A program made the position numbers and the translations under genes. Shown in pieces: positions 42,240 through 53,819 of a stretch of 64,000 nt of DNA. The notes under the pieces are model-generated. The model saw only the letters and a program-made list of their open reading frames with translations. It was not told where the DNA came from and ran no database searches. Every line of letters begins with the position of its first letter. Within the stretch, counting starts at the first letter, position 1. The stretch lies in assembly GCF_019649055.1 (NCBI RefSeq), contig NW_026570512.1, positions 1 to 64,000 of the forward strand. Reading direction: 5' to 3'. This DNA is from Paramacrobiotus metropolitanus. Its lineage: Eukaryota; Tardigrada; Eutardigrada; Parachela; Macrobiotidae.

Positions 42240-45200
42240 ATGTAAAGATCCTCACGGGAAATAAGTCTGATAACTCCCACTAAATTTTAAAACTGACTTA
42301 CATTAAATACGTTTCTCAACAAGTCGCAGAAGTTTGGAATTTGCACCGTTTGCATGACCAGATCAGATGACTGGCACAGAATTACCGTAGATAAGTGCCT
42401 GCGGAGCTTCTGTACGCATACGTACGGCTGATACGAGAGTCGAGAGCACGGGTGTTTTGAAGTTTGAAACGCTCTCAAAATGTTTTCGTGTTATTATGCT
42501 AACCATGCATAAATATTTAAATACCTTCAAAATCATTAAAATAATTGTAAAACAATTATCAGAATCAGACCAAGTTCATTAACAAAATGCTTAAAACATG
42601 ATCCCGTATGGGTGCCGTTCGTATGCAGTCAAATCATTGTTTTTAATATATAAAAGTAAAAATTTTAAGCTATTGAAAACTATTGCACAATAGGTCAAAG
42701 GTATTACAATACTTCTATACTTTACATAAAGAGTGTTTTGTTGTAACTATTTTCTCACAATCACATCTTTGACATCTACAGTATACGGTACATGCATGCT
42801 TTATAGCTAGAAGTATGGTTATTTTGCGTTCCAGTGCCGGTGTACCATATAAAGTATGAACCATTAATTGTAAGTACCTAGTCGTAACTGCTACAGTAAT
42901 AAGTGATAACCTAACGGTAAGTCAGTCACAGATTTCTGCGGATATGCAGATGTTGTCATAAACACGGATACCTATGTATTGCGTTTCGTCCTCGGATCTG
43001 TTCTGGATGTTGCGCTCGTGTTGCCATTGAAAATTACTTAAGCACCTATGATTCAGTATTTTCCACCTCTAAGATCTGCTAACTTGCCCTTTAATTAGGA
43101 GTCTCATTACAGTTCCGTACTGTTATAGTTTCTTGCATAAATAACCGCTCCCACATTCGCCGGTCTTTCGGGGGAACCCGTCTTACACAGAAACGGCAAC
43201 GACCTTCCCGGTTTTGATTACTTAGCTTATTTTAAAGATGTTTCAACAAGGCTCTTAGAGACAGGAAATATAACAAAAGGTCAAGCAACTTGATGTGCGT
43301 TGCATGCAAGTTTTTTTAAATCAGCATATTACCGATTATAACATAGGCATGAACACATACTTATTTATACATATATATTTTTTAGTTAATTTGGTGATCT
43401 CAGTCTGTTTCGTACTAATTTTACTAATGAATCAACTGCAAGTTACAATACTCGATCATATGCATGCAATAGTTTATGTTAGCACACTGCAGCTGACCAG
43501 TGAGATAACATTAACTGACGTCATTGAAATTAAAATAACTTCCGGAATACAATTCGCGCATGAAAAAAACAATTTTGCTGAACTGGCTGTGGTAGTTAAT
43601 TAGTCCAGAATCCACAGAACCGTAGTTCCGCAATCTGCAGACCTAAAAAACCATCACTATGCACATATTCTTACCTGCCTACACTGTACATGCCATTAAG
43701 TTTTTTGTCATGTATTTGTACCGTCTCTCAGTTACAAACAAAGGACTGGTCAGCGTAGCGCGTCAATCGTCACATTACCGCTGCCATTCATAAACAACTT
43801 GAACTGGCCGAGCGCCAAGCAGTACGGTTGTAATATGACTTTTTATCGCCGTTGCACACCATAACCGCGCTATGCACAAGATTACCATTAATAACCTGCA
43901 ACCTGTTTCGTTTGGCGCGCTGGTATTGAATGATTACTTAAGTACTACATATTGCATCCTCAAGGCTGTTTTACACGATTGAATGGCAGTTTACCGGCAA
44001 GGTTTATGCAGCAAACCTTGGTGTCACGGTTCAATACGCCACATTCGCGGGCGACGCTAACGTTAACATTTGGGCCCGCAGACTGGTGTGGTTTAATTAG
44101 AATTGCTGTTGGACATTTTGTGCGAGAATCGATTGGCACGGCACGTCGTGGTACAATGCAACCCGCGTACCGGAACTCAGGTTTGCCCTGACGACGACGT
44201 TTCCGACCGAGAATACAGCGCATGTCAATGGTGCGACGCAGTTAGCTGCACATTGAACACTCTCTAACGGCTGCACGTGTTCCGTTCGTTGTTACGCAAA
44301 TACCCCGTCGCCTGCTACTACTGCCGCTGTCATGGTACTCTAAGCCTAAAAGGAAAACCGATACAATTATATTTGCAGTCCAAGCATTGATCGTTCGTCA
44401 CCGCGGCATCGAATTTCCCACAGCTTTTTGGATTTGTCCTTTAAGTTGTTCGATCACTGCTTCAATCAGTTGATCGGCGTGCGGTGCTGGTGCGAGCGAA
44501 CATATCGGGCGGCAGCGCATGCACCCATATTTCCTTATCAGTAACTCCAATCCTTAATTAAAGTAGTACGGTGCTCTTATACGCGAATCATTCCACGGTT
44601 ATCTTTGGGATTACCAATTCGCCGCTGTCCAACTGCTGCCGTATAATATGTGGGATTGGGTTACTTTCGGGGTTTGCGGTAAGTGCTAGCCAAGTGGTTA
44701 CTATGCCATATGGCACAATTAATGCAACGTTACGACAGCTACGTGCATATTTGCAACAGTGCGACAAAGTTACGAAATTCTTTGTGGACTTCCTGGAAAT
44801 GCCTTTTTTTGCTCGGACAAGATTTGATTGCATATCTTTACAGAGGTGTAATAAAGGCTTTAGTTTGTAAGCGCTACATGTTCCATAGCAATGTATTTAT
44901 AGTTCAGAAAACCAAAATTCAGACTTTTCGTTTGGGCATTCACAAGGCGCAATTTCAAACCTGTGTGATGCAACAGCAAGATCCGAATCTCGAATCGAAA
45001 GGCAAGATGCTTACTGTATGCGGTAATAGTGTGCTGATCGTCCTTCTATCAAATTGAAGAATTTACGAAAGCGCAGCTGGACGCTGACACTCACAATCTG
45101 CAATAAATTTACTTGTATAATTTGGACTTTACAAGCTTAAAGTTAAGGCGTGTCGGAAATTTATTTTTCGATAGTAATCCAATGCGTGCGCGGAAAGCAG

Positions 45201-45260
45201 TCAGTACATAGATCTAGTGTTATAAATATTGTACCTGTAGCTTACCGGCATCCTGCGCCG
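42240..45260. other. Gene-poor region with possible decayed coding fragments
   Basis: 42.3-43.9 kb is AT-rich with nothing supportable. From about 43980 to 44720 several plus-strand stretches have coding flavour in changing frames (FTGKVYAANLGVTVQYATF near 43990; TENTAHVNGATQLAAH near 44205; DYQFAAVQLLPYNMWDWVTF near 44610). I could not connect them by splicing or place them in a family; they may be exons of a diverged receptor-like gene or a pseudogene. Confidence 0.25.
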
Positions 45261-46484
45261 ATGAATTTACTGCAGATTGTGAGCGCCGGTAATGTTAATT
45301 TTACTTGCGTAAATGTTTTTTTGCGTCAATTTGTAGTTTATACATAGTATGACATATACATTTTGTTCCCATTTCTGACTTCCTATTTGGCGATATCGCA
45401 AATTTGTTTGTGCTATTTGGCAAGTACAAAAAATTGTGAAGTACGAGGTTAAAGCCCTTTGTTCACGTACTCGATTTGGAATTAAGTGCTGAATAAGCCA
45501 ATCGAATGACATTGACCAAAAAGAGTTTTGTCCCGAAGCTATAAAAGTGAATAATTACTATTTTCTAAATAGTGTTCAGTACTCCAATAGTGTTATGTAT
45601 AAACCAAAGAATAAATATTTAGATAATTTGAAAACAGCAGAAAAATTTGCGAAACTCCAGGTTTTTAATTTTTTTGCGATCAAAACTATGCAGTTCTCAT
45701 GTTTCGTATTCCGATGTGAAATACCTACTCGTAGTACGCACTTACACAATACTAATTTGGCCGCGGTCTTGAATATGGCTCATTGCTTTGTCAGTTATAC
45801 TATATTTTCAGCAGTTCAGATTTATCTAAATGGTTCGAAGCTAAATACAATTATTATTGTGCTTTCGGGAACATGTCCGCTCTTCTTAATGTAGTGTTAT
45901 GTATGTTAGCTTTCTTATTTTTCTGAATTTTAGATGTACGTACTTGTATACAACTATCCTTTTAGCACGACTTGAGAGGACATTTTTTGTTTGCAGTTGC
46001 CGCCGTAGTTCCATCTGTGTTACTGCTCGCCATCTTCCTGCGCTGTATACTGAAAAACAGTGACCGTCGCTGTTTTAAGGGTTCATCGGAAGATTGTGAA
46101 ATTCTTATTAGCACCACGACAAGACCACGACCGACTCGCATAATAGAACTGCTGCATGAAACTACCCATCGTCAAGTGGTTGGAGCCGGTTCACCAATGA
46201 TGTCTTCCGATCCTCCACCCGATTATCACTCCTCATTGCCACCCACCGTAGACGAACAAAGTGGAAGCGATTCCGTTGATCTGATTTCGCTTTTACCTCC
46301 CGTCTATGGCAGTATGACGAATTTGCCGACACCCTTACCGCCTTACGGCAGCATACCGAACATCTCCTCCAGCATTCCTTTTAATATTAATACAATTATT
46401 ACATCGCTGGATTTATTACCGGAATTTGCGACATTTCCACCGCCACCGACATACGACGAGACAATTCGCATTCCTGTTGCGTGA
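45261..46484 (+). CDS. Single-span membrane protein with PPxY motifs (1)
   Basis: Proposed exon 1 (45261-45288, MNLLQIVSA, ending before GTAATG) joins in phase 1 to exon 2 (45997-46484, after TTTGCAG), giving 171 residues. A hydrophobic span (VPSVLLLAIFLRC) follows the short N-terminus. The cytosolic tail is Pro-rich with several WW-domain-binding PPxY-type motifs (PPDY, PPVY, LPPY, PPTY). Proteins with this layout recruit NEDD4-family ubiquitin ligases, which is family knowledge applied by analogy. The exon 1 choice is supported by phase and by the similar gene at 48650, but is the weakest part. The intron is 708 nt. Confidence 0.45.
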
Positions 46485-48649
46485 ACGTTCATTCAGCTCA
46501 GCGCTTGTGATATCGGCTGGACATCGATCGAGCATTGGTCGAGTTGATCATCAACCATTTTCGCGAGGAAACGATGGTTATGATCGATTTCTGATAATAA
46601 TTTAACTGCGATAGAAAAATTTTAATTTGGTGAAAAATTGAAATGCATGGCAGACTTGTTCCGGTTGTCATTCCTCTCGTTTCATTGCATTTCTTTATAA
46701 AAGCTAGATACTTGTGAAATGATTTCGATTCCACGGCAAGCACAATCACCTCGTTGTTTAAAAATTTTGTTTCGTGTGCGCACTATAGCATTGGTCTGTT
46801 TCTGCTAACTGATCATGAAAATTATATAATCGGCCGATATTCTCACTGTATCTTTGTTAGGACGATTTCTGATTGAACAGTGTCCTTGACGTCACAAAGG
46901 CAAATAAAAAATGATCGATTTACTACGTTCCATTGGCTTTTGGACTTAAAGCGGCTTCCGAACTGTATATAGTTACTTTCAACACATAAAGAGGTTACGG
47001 TGAAAGGGAAAGTGCTCGTGACAATGCACGGAAATTCGAGTTGAGCGTTCATTGATGTGTACTTCTACTCGTACACATCAAATAATATAAAACTTATATG
47101 CCGTCCGAAGCTATATATTCACATTGTCAGTTCCAAGTGCAGCCATCAATGTCGCACATGAATTGTGGTAACTTATATATTAATAAGTAATCGATATTCT
47201 TGACGTAAGTACAGTACAAGAAGACGCACTCCGATATGCAATCCTTATTAACTAATACTGCGCTAATCTCAAATTAACCAAAAGGACTATAGTAAGCCTA
47301 TGCTTTACTGCGCATTTATGCTTCGTGCACCCGTCAAGGTCATCCGCTTCTTTCAGGTCCTTTTAATATTAATGCACGTGACGACGTTACATGATCTTAT
47401 GTGCACAATCCACACGGTCTCGCCCTTCCCACTTTAATCCGAATTTAATATTTAACATACATCGATAAATTGTATTTGTATGATACATATATGTCGACAT
47501 TTACAACATTTCCAAACACTAATAATTATTAGCTGCTCAAGTTAGTCGATTTGCATAGGTACTGTATTTATGAAGCTTTGGATGCGTGCTGTAGCGTTGG
47601 AATGCAATTAACCTGTGAAAGACTATACCGTTGTAATACCCGACTGGGTGACGGTATTGCCACTAGCGTAGCTTTCAGTCCAGATTCTTGTAAAATGTAC
47701 ATGTAAAATTTTGATTTACATGTATCTTTTAGTCGGTGTTGCATCTCTTACTTTTTTTAGTTTCAATGCATTATTACATCAGAACAGATGTCGCGCTATT
47801 TGTTAACGCGTGAAATAATTAAATTTTTTGTACCTTCATAATGTATTTTGGAAAAGATATGTTAATAATGTACTCGCACGGGTGGAGACAAGGAACATGT
47901 CTTTTAGGGTCAATATGTTTGACTGCACCTCCTGAAAGTCACCCGATAATACGCCACTGACATTTTCCTTTAATCAGATTTACTGTACGGTCTGTACCAT
48001 ACCGAATTCGTGTGAAGACATATCTATATGTTTGATGTGACAATCCGATACTCACAATGAGTAATCAAAACGAGCGAGTCATTGCCGCTTTTTGTGACAC
48101 TCCACAATTTGGGAAGAGTAATTTGCCGGTCTGCCAGCACTAGGACAATGTTTTGATTTTATAGCATTAGACGATTACCGGATTATCTAGAGTACCTCTT
48201 TTTATGAACGCACATTTACGCGACTAGTTTAGTAAATTAAATATCTTGTGAATAGATTTGGCATAACAGAAAGTCGTTTCGCAACGTGGCAACATTTTCC
48301 TTTGCCGCCAATTGTCGAATTCGTACTTAATTTATTCCAACGTTAATTTATGTTGATAATTAAATGGCTGAACCATTCTTGACGCTTCCAGTATTGGCTA
48401 CACCGGCGTCAAACATGCCGTTGATATACAGCGAATCCGTCTGTGCACTAATTTTTTCTCTGGCAGGAGGTTTGTACGCATAGAATCTCTTTTCTTAGTT
48501 CCAAAGCACAATTTTGGTTATAACATCCATCGCATCTTTACAACTAAAAATTAAAAGCATACGATTTTTATTAGAAAAAACATATGGCATATCTATATTC
48601 AAATAAATATATAACGTATAGTGTGCTGTACCGTTCTGGGATTTGTCTG
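46485..48649. other. Spacer without a recognised gene
   Basis: AT-rich. A short plus frame from ATG 48364 (MAEPFLTLPVLATPASNMP) ends after 39 codons and has no further support. Confidence 0.35.
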
Positions 48650-50625
48650 ATGAACAGTTGTGTAGGAGCCCTTCTACTGGTGCTGGGATGTTGCTGCTTA
48701 GCGTATTACAAATTATCTCAAAAGTATGGGACGTGTGCGCCTGTTGATCCTGCTGACCCGGAGTTTTTCGGTATTTCTCACGCAAATGGATCCTCGCATC
48801 GCATGCTGTTTGTAAGTACCTTTACCAGTACTTACTACCGTACCTACTTTTGTCCTGTAGCTTTGGAAGCTAAAACTTTAACAAACTGAAAAAAGGACTT
48901 TTACGTAAATTTTATAAAATCGAACTACGGGGCGAAGTTTGAAAAACCCGTTCAACTGGCAGAAATACACACATAGCCTGTTTACCTGCTTGAAGTGTCG
49001 TTCAGGATCCACACAACGAAATCAGTGGCATTCATTGTTCGATGTTATTGGTGGTTATGCTTATTGATACATAGCTATCCTAGTCGACCTAGTGTAGTTC
49101 GTTTTGTATTGTTGATAAAAAGGTTTGCGTTAGCAGAGGATCATTAAATAAAACTGCCGCGTAGACTTATGTGTTATACTTATACATCGACATTTGACAG
49201 TTTTGATGCGCACAGTGGCATGTACGAGCATTACATGCCCTACCCTCGTGTATGCTATCTAAAATGGAAACATGGAAACATTACATTACATTCATACTAA
49301 CATTACATATGCCCTAGAGTAGTGTATGCTAACTAAAATGAAAATATCAATATTAACAGGTGAATAAATTGGTTTTGTTTACTTTGCACTAGTGCACAGA
49401 AGTAACCAGATTGCAAAAAATATGAGCAAATTTTTTAACAGTACTAGGCATTCGCTCATGGTGCGTCAGCAAAATTCTGTACGGGCAAGTTTGTTTTATA
49501 TTGTACTGTATTGCCACCTAGCTGGAATGGACTACCTGTTCTGATGCGAATCGAATAAAGTTAAATACAAAGTAAATACAAAGTACTTACTCTTGTGGAT
49601 GCATCTACTTACTCTTCTGGAATGTGGGATTTTTGGTGGTCAAAACTGTTCGCGTCAAAACTACTTTCGTTAGATCAGAAACAAATTAATCGCACACGTG
49701 AATAATGAAAATTTAAATTCGCGCTTTAATACAGATCTAAAAATTAAGCTGAACTGCAGCTACACTTTTGAATTAATGAGAAATTAGAAATCTGTTACTC
49801 TTACCATATTAGGTCACTTACAAAAAATTTCTACGGTCAACTTAATTGTTCAGTTATCTCAAAGGTCAAAGCCTTGCTATTCAGATTCTTATGAATAATA
49901 CGCACAAAAAAGACAAACAAAGCCATCCTAAATCTGCCGTTAGGGTGCGGCTCGATTTCTTTTCGAATTATTGCATGAATCTGTCTAGTTATGAGTAATA
50001 CAATTTTCAACTGCATATTATTATCTAAAACAGGTCTTCCTCATCGCGGGCTATAGTATACATTTCCTCTAAAGCAGACCAAGCAGCCAATTTATTTAAC
50101 CAGATAAAATTCTTTAGAAATGTCATAGAAGTAATCTGGAACATCTACAGTAGCTAAGAAAGCCATGGTAAATTTATTTCGACGTTTTAGGATTCCAACG
50201 TCCGTACTCGAGCTGCTGGATATCCACCGACGTATTCTGCACTGGACATTACGAATGAAGCCGACAACAACATAAATTCTTTGCTGGCCAATGGCCATCC
50301 TCGCGGAGAGCCGAGCTCCTATATCGGTGTCAATGGCAATATTGCCGACTGCCTTGACAGGAACTATGAAAAGGATGTAAAATCCTTTCCCACACTTGGA
50401 AGTGAATCTTGTGAACGACCTCCTCCCTATTGTTTACTGCCGATGTCTCCCACAAGCGTCGTTCAACCAAATCCGTATGTGTTTTCTGTACAGGATCCCT
50501 CTCCGCCTCCCACATATTCCGCCGTCCCGCGTCAACTGCACGACAAGGAGGAAGATATTTTTACTTTTTTGGTAAATCATACGGATTCTGCCAGGCAAAA
50601 CAGTCCGCAGCACAGCCCACCGTGA
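48650..50625 (+). CDS. Single-span membrane protein with PPxY motifs (2)
   Basis: Exon 1 (48650-48811) encodes MNSCVGALLLVLGCCCLAYY, a signal anchor or signal peptide with a Cys cluster, and ends in phase 0 at GTAAGT. Exon 2 (50191-50625) follows CGTTTTAG and gives 198 residues in total. The tail has PPTY, PPPY and PPPTY motifs (YPPTYSALD, ERPPPYCLL, SPPPTYSAV). Overall layout matches the gene at 45261: short N-terminus, one membrane span and a PPxY-rich tail, in tandem and in the same orientation. Common origin is likely but the sequences are diverged. The exact substrate or partner is unknown. Confidence 0.6.
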
Positions 50626-51084
50626 TCTGCTTTATAAAGAACTTCACTTGATTTTTGAGATGACGCTATTTTAATGACTTGTGCGTAAGAAGGGCAAGAC
50701 CGATCGAACAATCGAATTTTTTTTCGCTGTACATAAATGCTTTTATTCGGCTAGTCAGCCAGTACACAATGACAGCTGTTGTGCCAACAAACTGGCCGCT
50801 TCAATCTGCAGAAACCATATGAAAGTGGATATCGTTGATATTTGAGAAGAACTGTTATATATATAGTTAAATTGTGAAAACTGCATAAACCATTCTTTGA
50901 GATTGTGTACAGATACATTGCATTATTTGTGTAATGTACGTACGTTATCTTAATTTGCTTTTTTGGGCGCTCTACTTGATTGTGTTACAGGCTTTGGTTT
51001 TGATCCGGATTTTTACTTTTTATAAGAAATAAAACACACATGTGGTTATAGTTGAAGTAACAACTCAACTAAGTCCCAATCGCA
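50626..51084. other. Spacer
   Basis: AT-rich 3' flank of the preceding gene with an AATAAA-like GAAATAAAAC at 51026. Nothing else seen. Confidence 0.4.
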
Positions 51085-51297
51085 TCACACTAATTTTCCA
51101 TTACGGAACAGAGCCGCAAATCGTACCAAGATAATTGTTCTTGTTGATGAAATAACAATTTCGGTTTGGTATGTATCTTTGTACACAAGTAGCAAGTAAC
51201 ACACTGCAACGAAAATAATTATCAGAACAAGGAACAATTCGGAATCTAGAAACGCGGTTAACAATGGAACACATAAAACTGAAGACCGGCGCCGCAT
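51085..51297 (-). CDS. Possible small membrane protein
   Basis: A 70-codon frame starts MRRRSSVLCV and has one strong hydrophobic span (LFLVLIIIFVAVCYLLLV), then a polar tail. It could be a small tail-anchored protein or the last exon of a gene whose other exons I cannot place. No family recognised. Confidence 0.3.
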   Translation of the reverse strand: MRRRSSVLCVPLLTAFLDSELFLVLIIIFVAVCYLLLVYKDTYQTEIVISSTRTIILVRFAALFRNGKLV

Positions 51298-51386
51298 GAC
51301 AACAAAAGCTCTGAATATGCTAGATCAAGGATGATTTATTTTTCCTCATTTCCTCTGATGAAATCCAATCGGATTCTCAACATATT

Positions 51387-51766
51387 TCACAAATTTTCAT
51401 ATCGGCGTTGAACCACAATTGAGTAATATGCATCGCGTTCTGCTTGTTCCCTTTTAGAATCCAAATACAGCGCAAACCGGACCTTTTCCACTCTGGACAT
51501 CCTGTTATAAGATAAAGGAAACTGCGTTAATTGAGAAAACATTAAGATGCCATCCACTTGCACCGTAAAACGCGCAGTCAAGCAGGCTGCGCCGTAATGT
51601 GTAGTCATTTTGAAGGTTACGAGAACTTGAAGAAATGCTTATATTGACCTGGAAGTATACTGGCGATAATAGCCATATTCTCGGGCCCATTTTTCATAAC
51701 GTCCTCGATGGCTTCTTCGAACGGAGTGGACTTCCTGGCTCGATTCATCCGTTCGGCAGCATTTTT
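51387..51766 (-). CDS. Small charged protein, exons partly resolved
   Basis: On the minus strand, a segment after GTGTTTAG (from 51766) encodes KNAAERMNRARKSTPFEEAI and on to MAIIASILPG. A later segment after TTATAACAG (near 51504) encodes MSRVEKVRFALYLDSKREQA, ending YENL and a stop at 51387. They probably belong to one gene with a ~150-nt intron, but phases do not match exactly and the donor (GTCAAT) is weak, so an indel or another exon is likely. Helical and charged; no family recognised. Confidence 0.35.
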
Positions 51767-52237
51767 CTAAACACAGTCAAACTAACCTAACCATTTCTGA
51801 TAAGGCTAAAGCGTTACGTCAGCCCGACTCTGCCTCTAAAATTTTATGAACGGACAACCACAATAGACGAACGATCATATTATCTGAGTTAGCTTGACAG
51901 TGTACATTTTATTGATGTTAAGACATATGGACTGCCGGTAGTCAGCAATATAAAGGTCAATTCCCCTACAGATAAACTTAATGAAGATATATGATATCAT
52001 TAGACAAATTGGCGAGCCATGAGTAATGATCCTACTGTTTTAACTTTTAAAGTTTAAGTAATAAAACTATTGATAATAGTAAATGAACGGGAGCATCAAC
52101 TTTTGCAAGGATAAATCTGATGGTACTCCCAAAAATAATACACGATAAATCTGATAGTACTCGTATGATGGTACTCCCAATCAATGAAGCAACTGTACTG
52201 ATATATTCTTCTTAAATATAATATAAGCGATAACAAC

Positions 52238-53618
52238 CTAAACTTTCACCCGACCTCCAGCTCCACAAAACGAACTTCTGGTCCCAAAATATCTTCCACA
52301 CTTGGCATCGGCTTCTGAGACTCCCGAGTTTTCAATCCCGCTTCTTTCCGGGTCAGCGGACAAAGCGGCAGGGTCACCAAATGACCTTTTTTCTCTGGTC
52401 GTTCTCGGACTGGAGCTAACCCGGAAAGCAGAAAAATAAGGTTGTATTAGTGTGATGACCGATGTTGGGTAGGCAGCTGTATAACACAATTGCCTACCGA
52501 ATCGCAGATATACAACACTACCGGTAATAATATATGCACCTGTCTTCTCGAACAACAAAATTAATCTCTTATCTGTAGAAGCGGGATAGCCAAAAACCAT
52601 TGATAACAGTAAGTGAACGGCTGCGTTTTACCTATGTTTGCAAAATTATATTATTTTTGCATTCTTTTTATTCTTTTACTTAACATTAATATTGCGTTGT
52701 TGCAATGCTTACCTTGTCGCCGGTTTGGGCAGATTTGCAGGTGAATTTCTCGTTCTACGTCCAGTGCCGGATAAAAGTGGACTGGGTTGAACTCGCACGA
52801 ATCCACCAGCTCTTTTTTTGCTGCCTACATCGGGCACAGGCATGTGGAACATATCATCACTATGTTTTATGATTAACGTATCAAGACGATCAACCAGTAT
52901 GACTCTGACGAAACTAAAAATTATGAAATAAGTACTGTAATGTAAAAGCGAAATCAAAGCGCTGCGCATCAATTTGGAACGAAAAAATTTTTTGATTGCA
53001 AGCGATCAAAAACGGAAAGTTTGTATCAAACACTTCTCTAGTTTACCGCATCTGGACATGCCCGCAGGTGTTTCTGGAAGACTTCGAACGGAACTTGATG
53101 GCGAAAATTATAAGGGCACTAGAAGTATGAATGATAAATTAAAGATAACCTCACCATGGTCAGTAGAAAGATACACAGGCAGCAAGCGTTAGTGCAGTAG
53201 GTATTAGAAAACCTACATGCAAGATCTCTTTCGAATTTTTTTCGTTGACTTCCCGATACTTGAATGTCCCCTAAAACAGTCTTGTGTACCGTATAAACTA
53301 CATGGATTAATAACAAAGTGCTGTATAGAAAATTAATCGGATTTGTTAGTAATAATTACCGAAGTATAAAGATCATGCGGGAACATGATCTTTTATTACT
53401 GTAATTATTCAATCAGCGTTACTGGAAAGGAATGCAATATTTTCACTCACGTTCACATGCCCTACGTAAAGAGGCATTTCTGATCTTAATGTTGCAGATC
53501 GAGACGCGAATTCACAGGTTGGCGAACCAAGGACAGCTGAAGATATCGGAAGGTATTTTGTCAGAGTGCCACCAGACAAAGTCACATTCCAGATAATTTT
53601 GCTCTCAAACAAGAATTT
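52238..53618 (-). CDS. Type I membrane-like protein, partial gene model
   Basis: Likely exons: 53618-53451 (KFLFESKIIWNVTLSGG...), about 53270 downwards (GTFKYREVNEKNSKEIL, then a hydrophobic VGFLIPTALTLAACVSFY), 52913-52713 (FVRVILVDRLDTLIIKHSDD...) and 52415-52238 (SSSPRTTREKRSFGDP to stop). The last join is phase-consistent across GTAAGC...GTTAG. The layout suggests an extracellular part, one membrane span and a basic, Ser/Arg-rich cytosolic tail. The splice between the membrane exon and the next is unresolved, and 5' exons probably lie beyond 53.8 kb. I do not recognise the family. Confidence 0.35.
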
Positions 53619-53819
53619 CTAGAAAACACGAACAGGTGAAAGACTGAAAGTGCAGAATACCTCGCTGGAGACACTGCAGTATGCAAAAGCCAAAAACTGT
53701 ACACTAGCTTTCGCAGGTTTTGCCTAAATCTGCTCAAAATAACAACTTTCACTTTTGACCATATGCAAGGAGTCCAGCTAACAATAAGGTAGCTAGCCAG
53801 ATCGAACTATTCAATGAGC

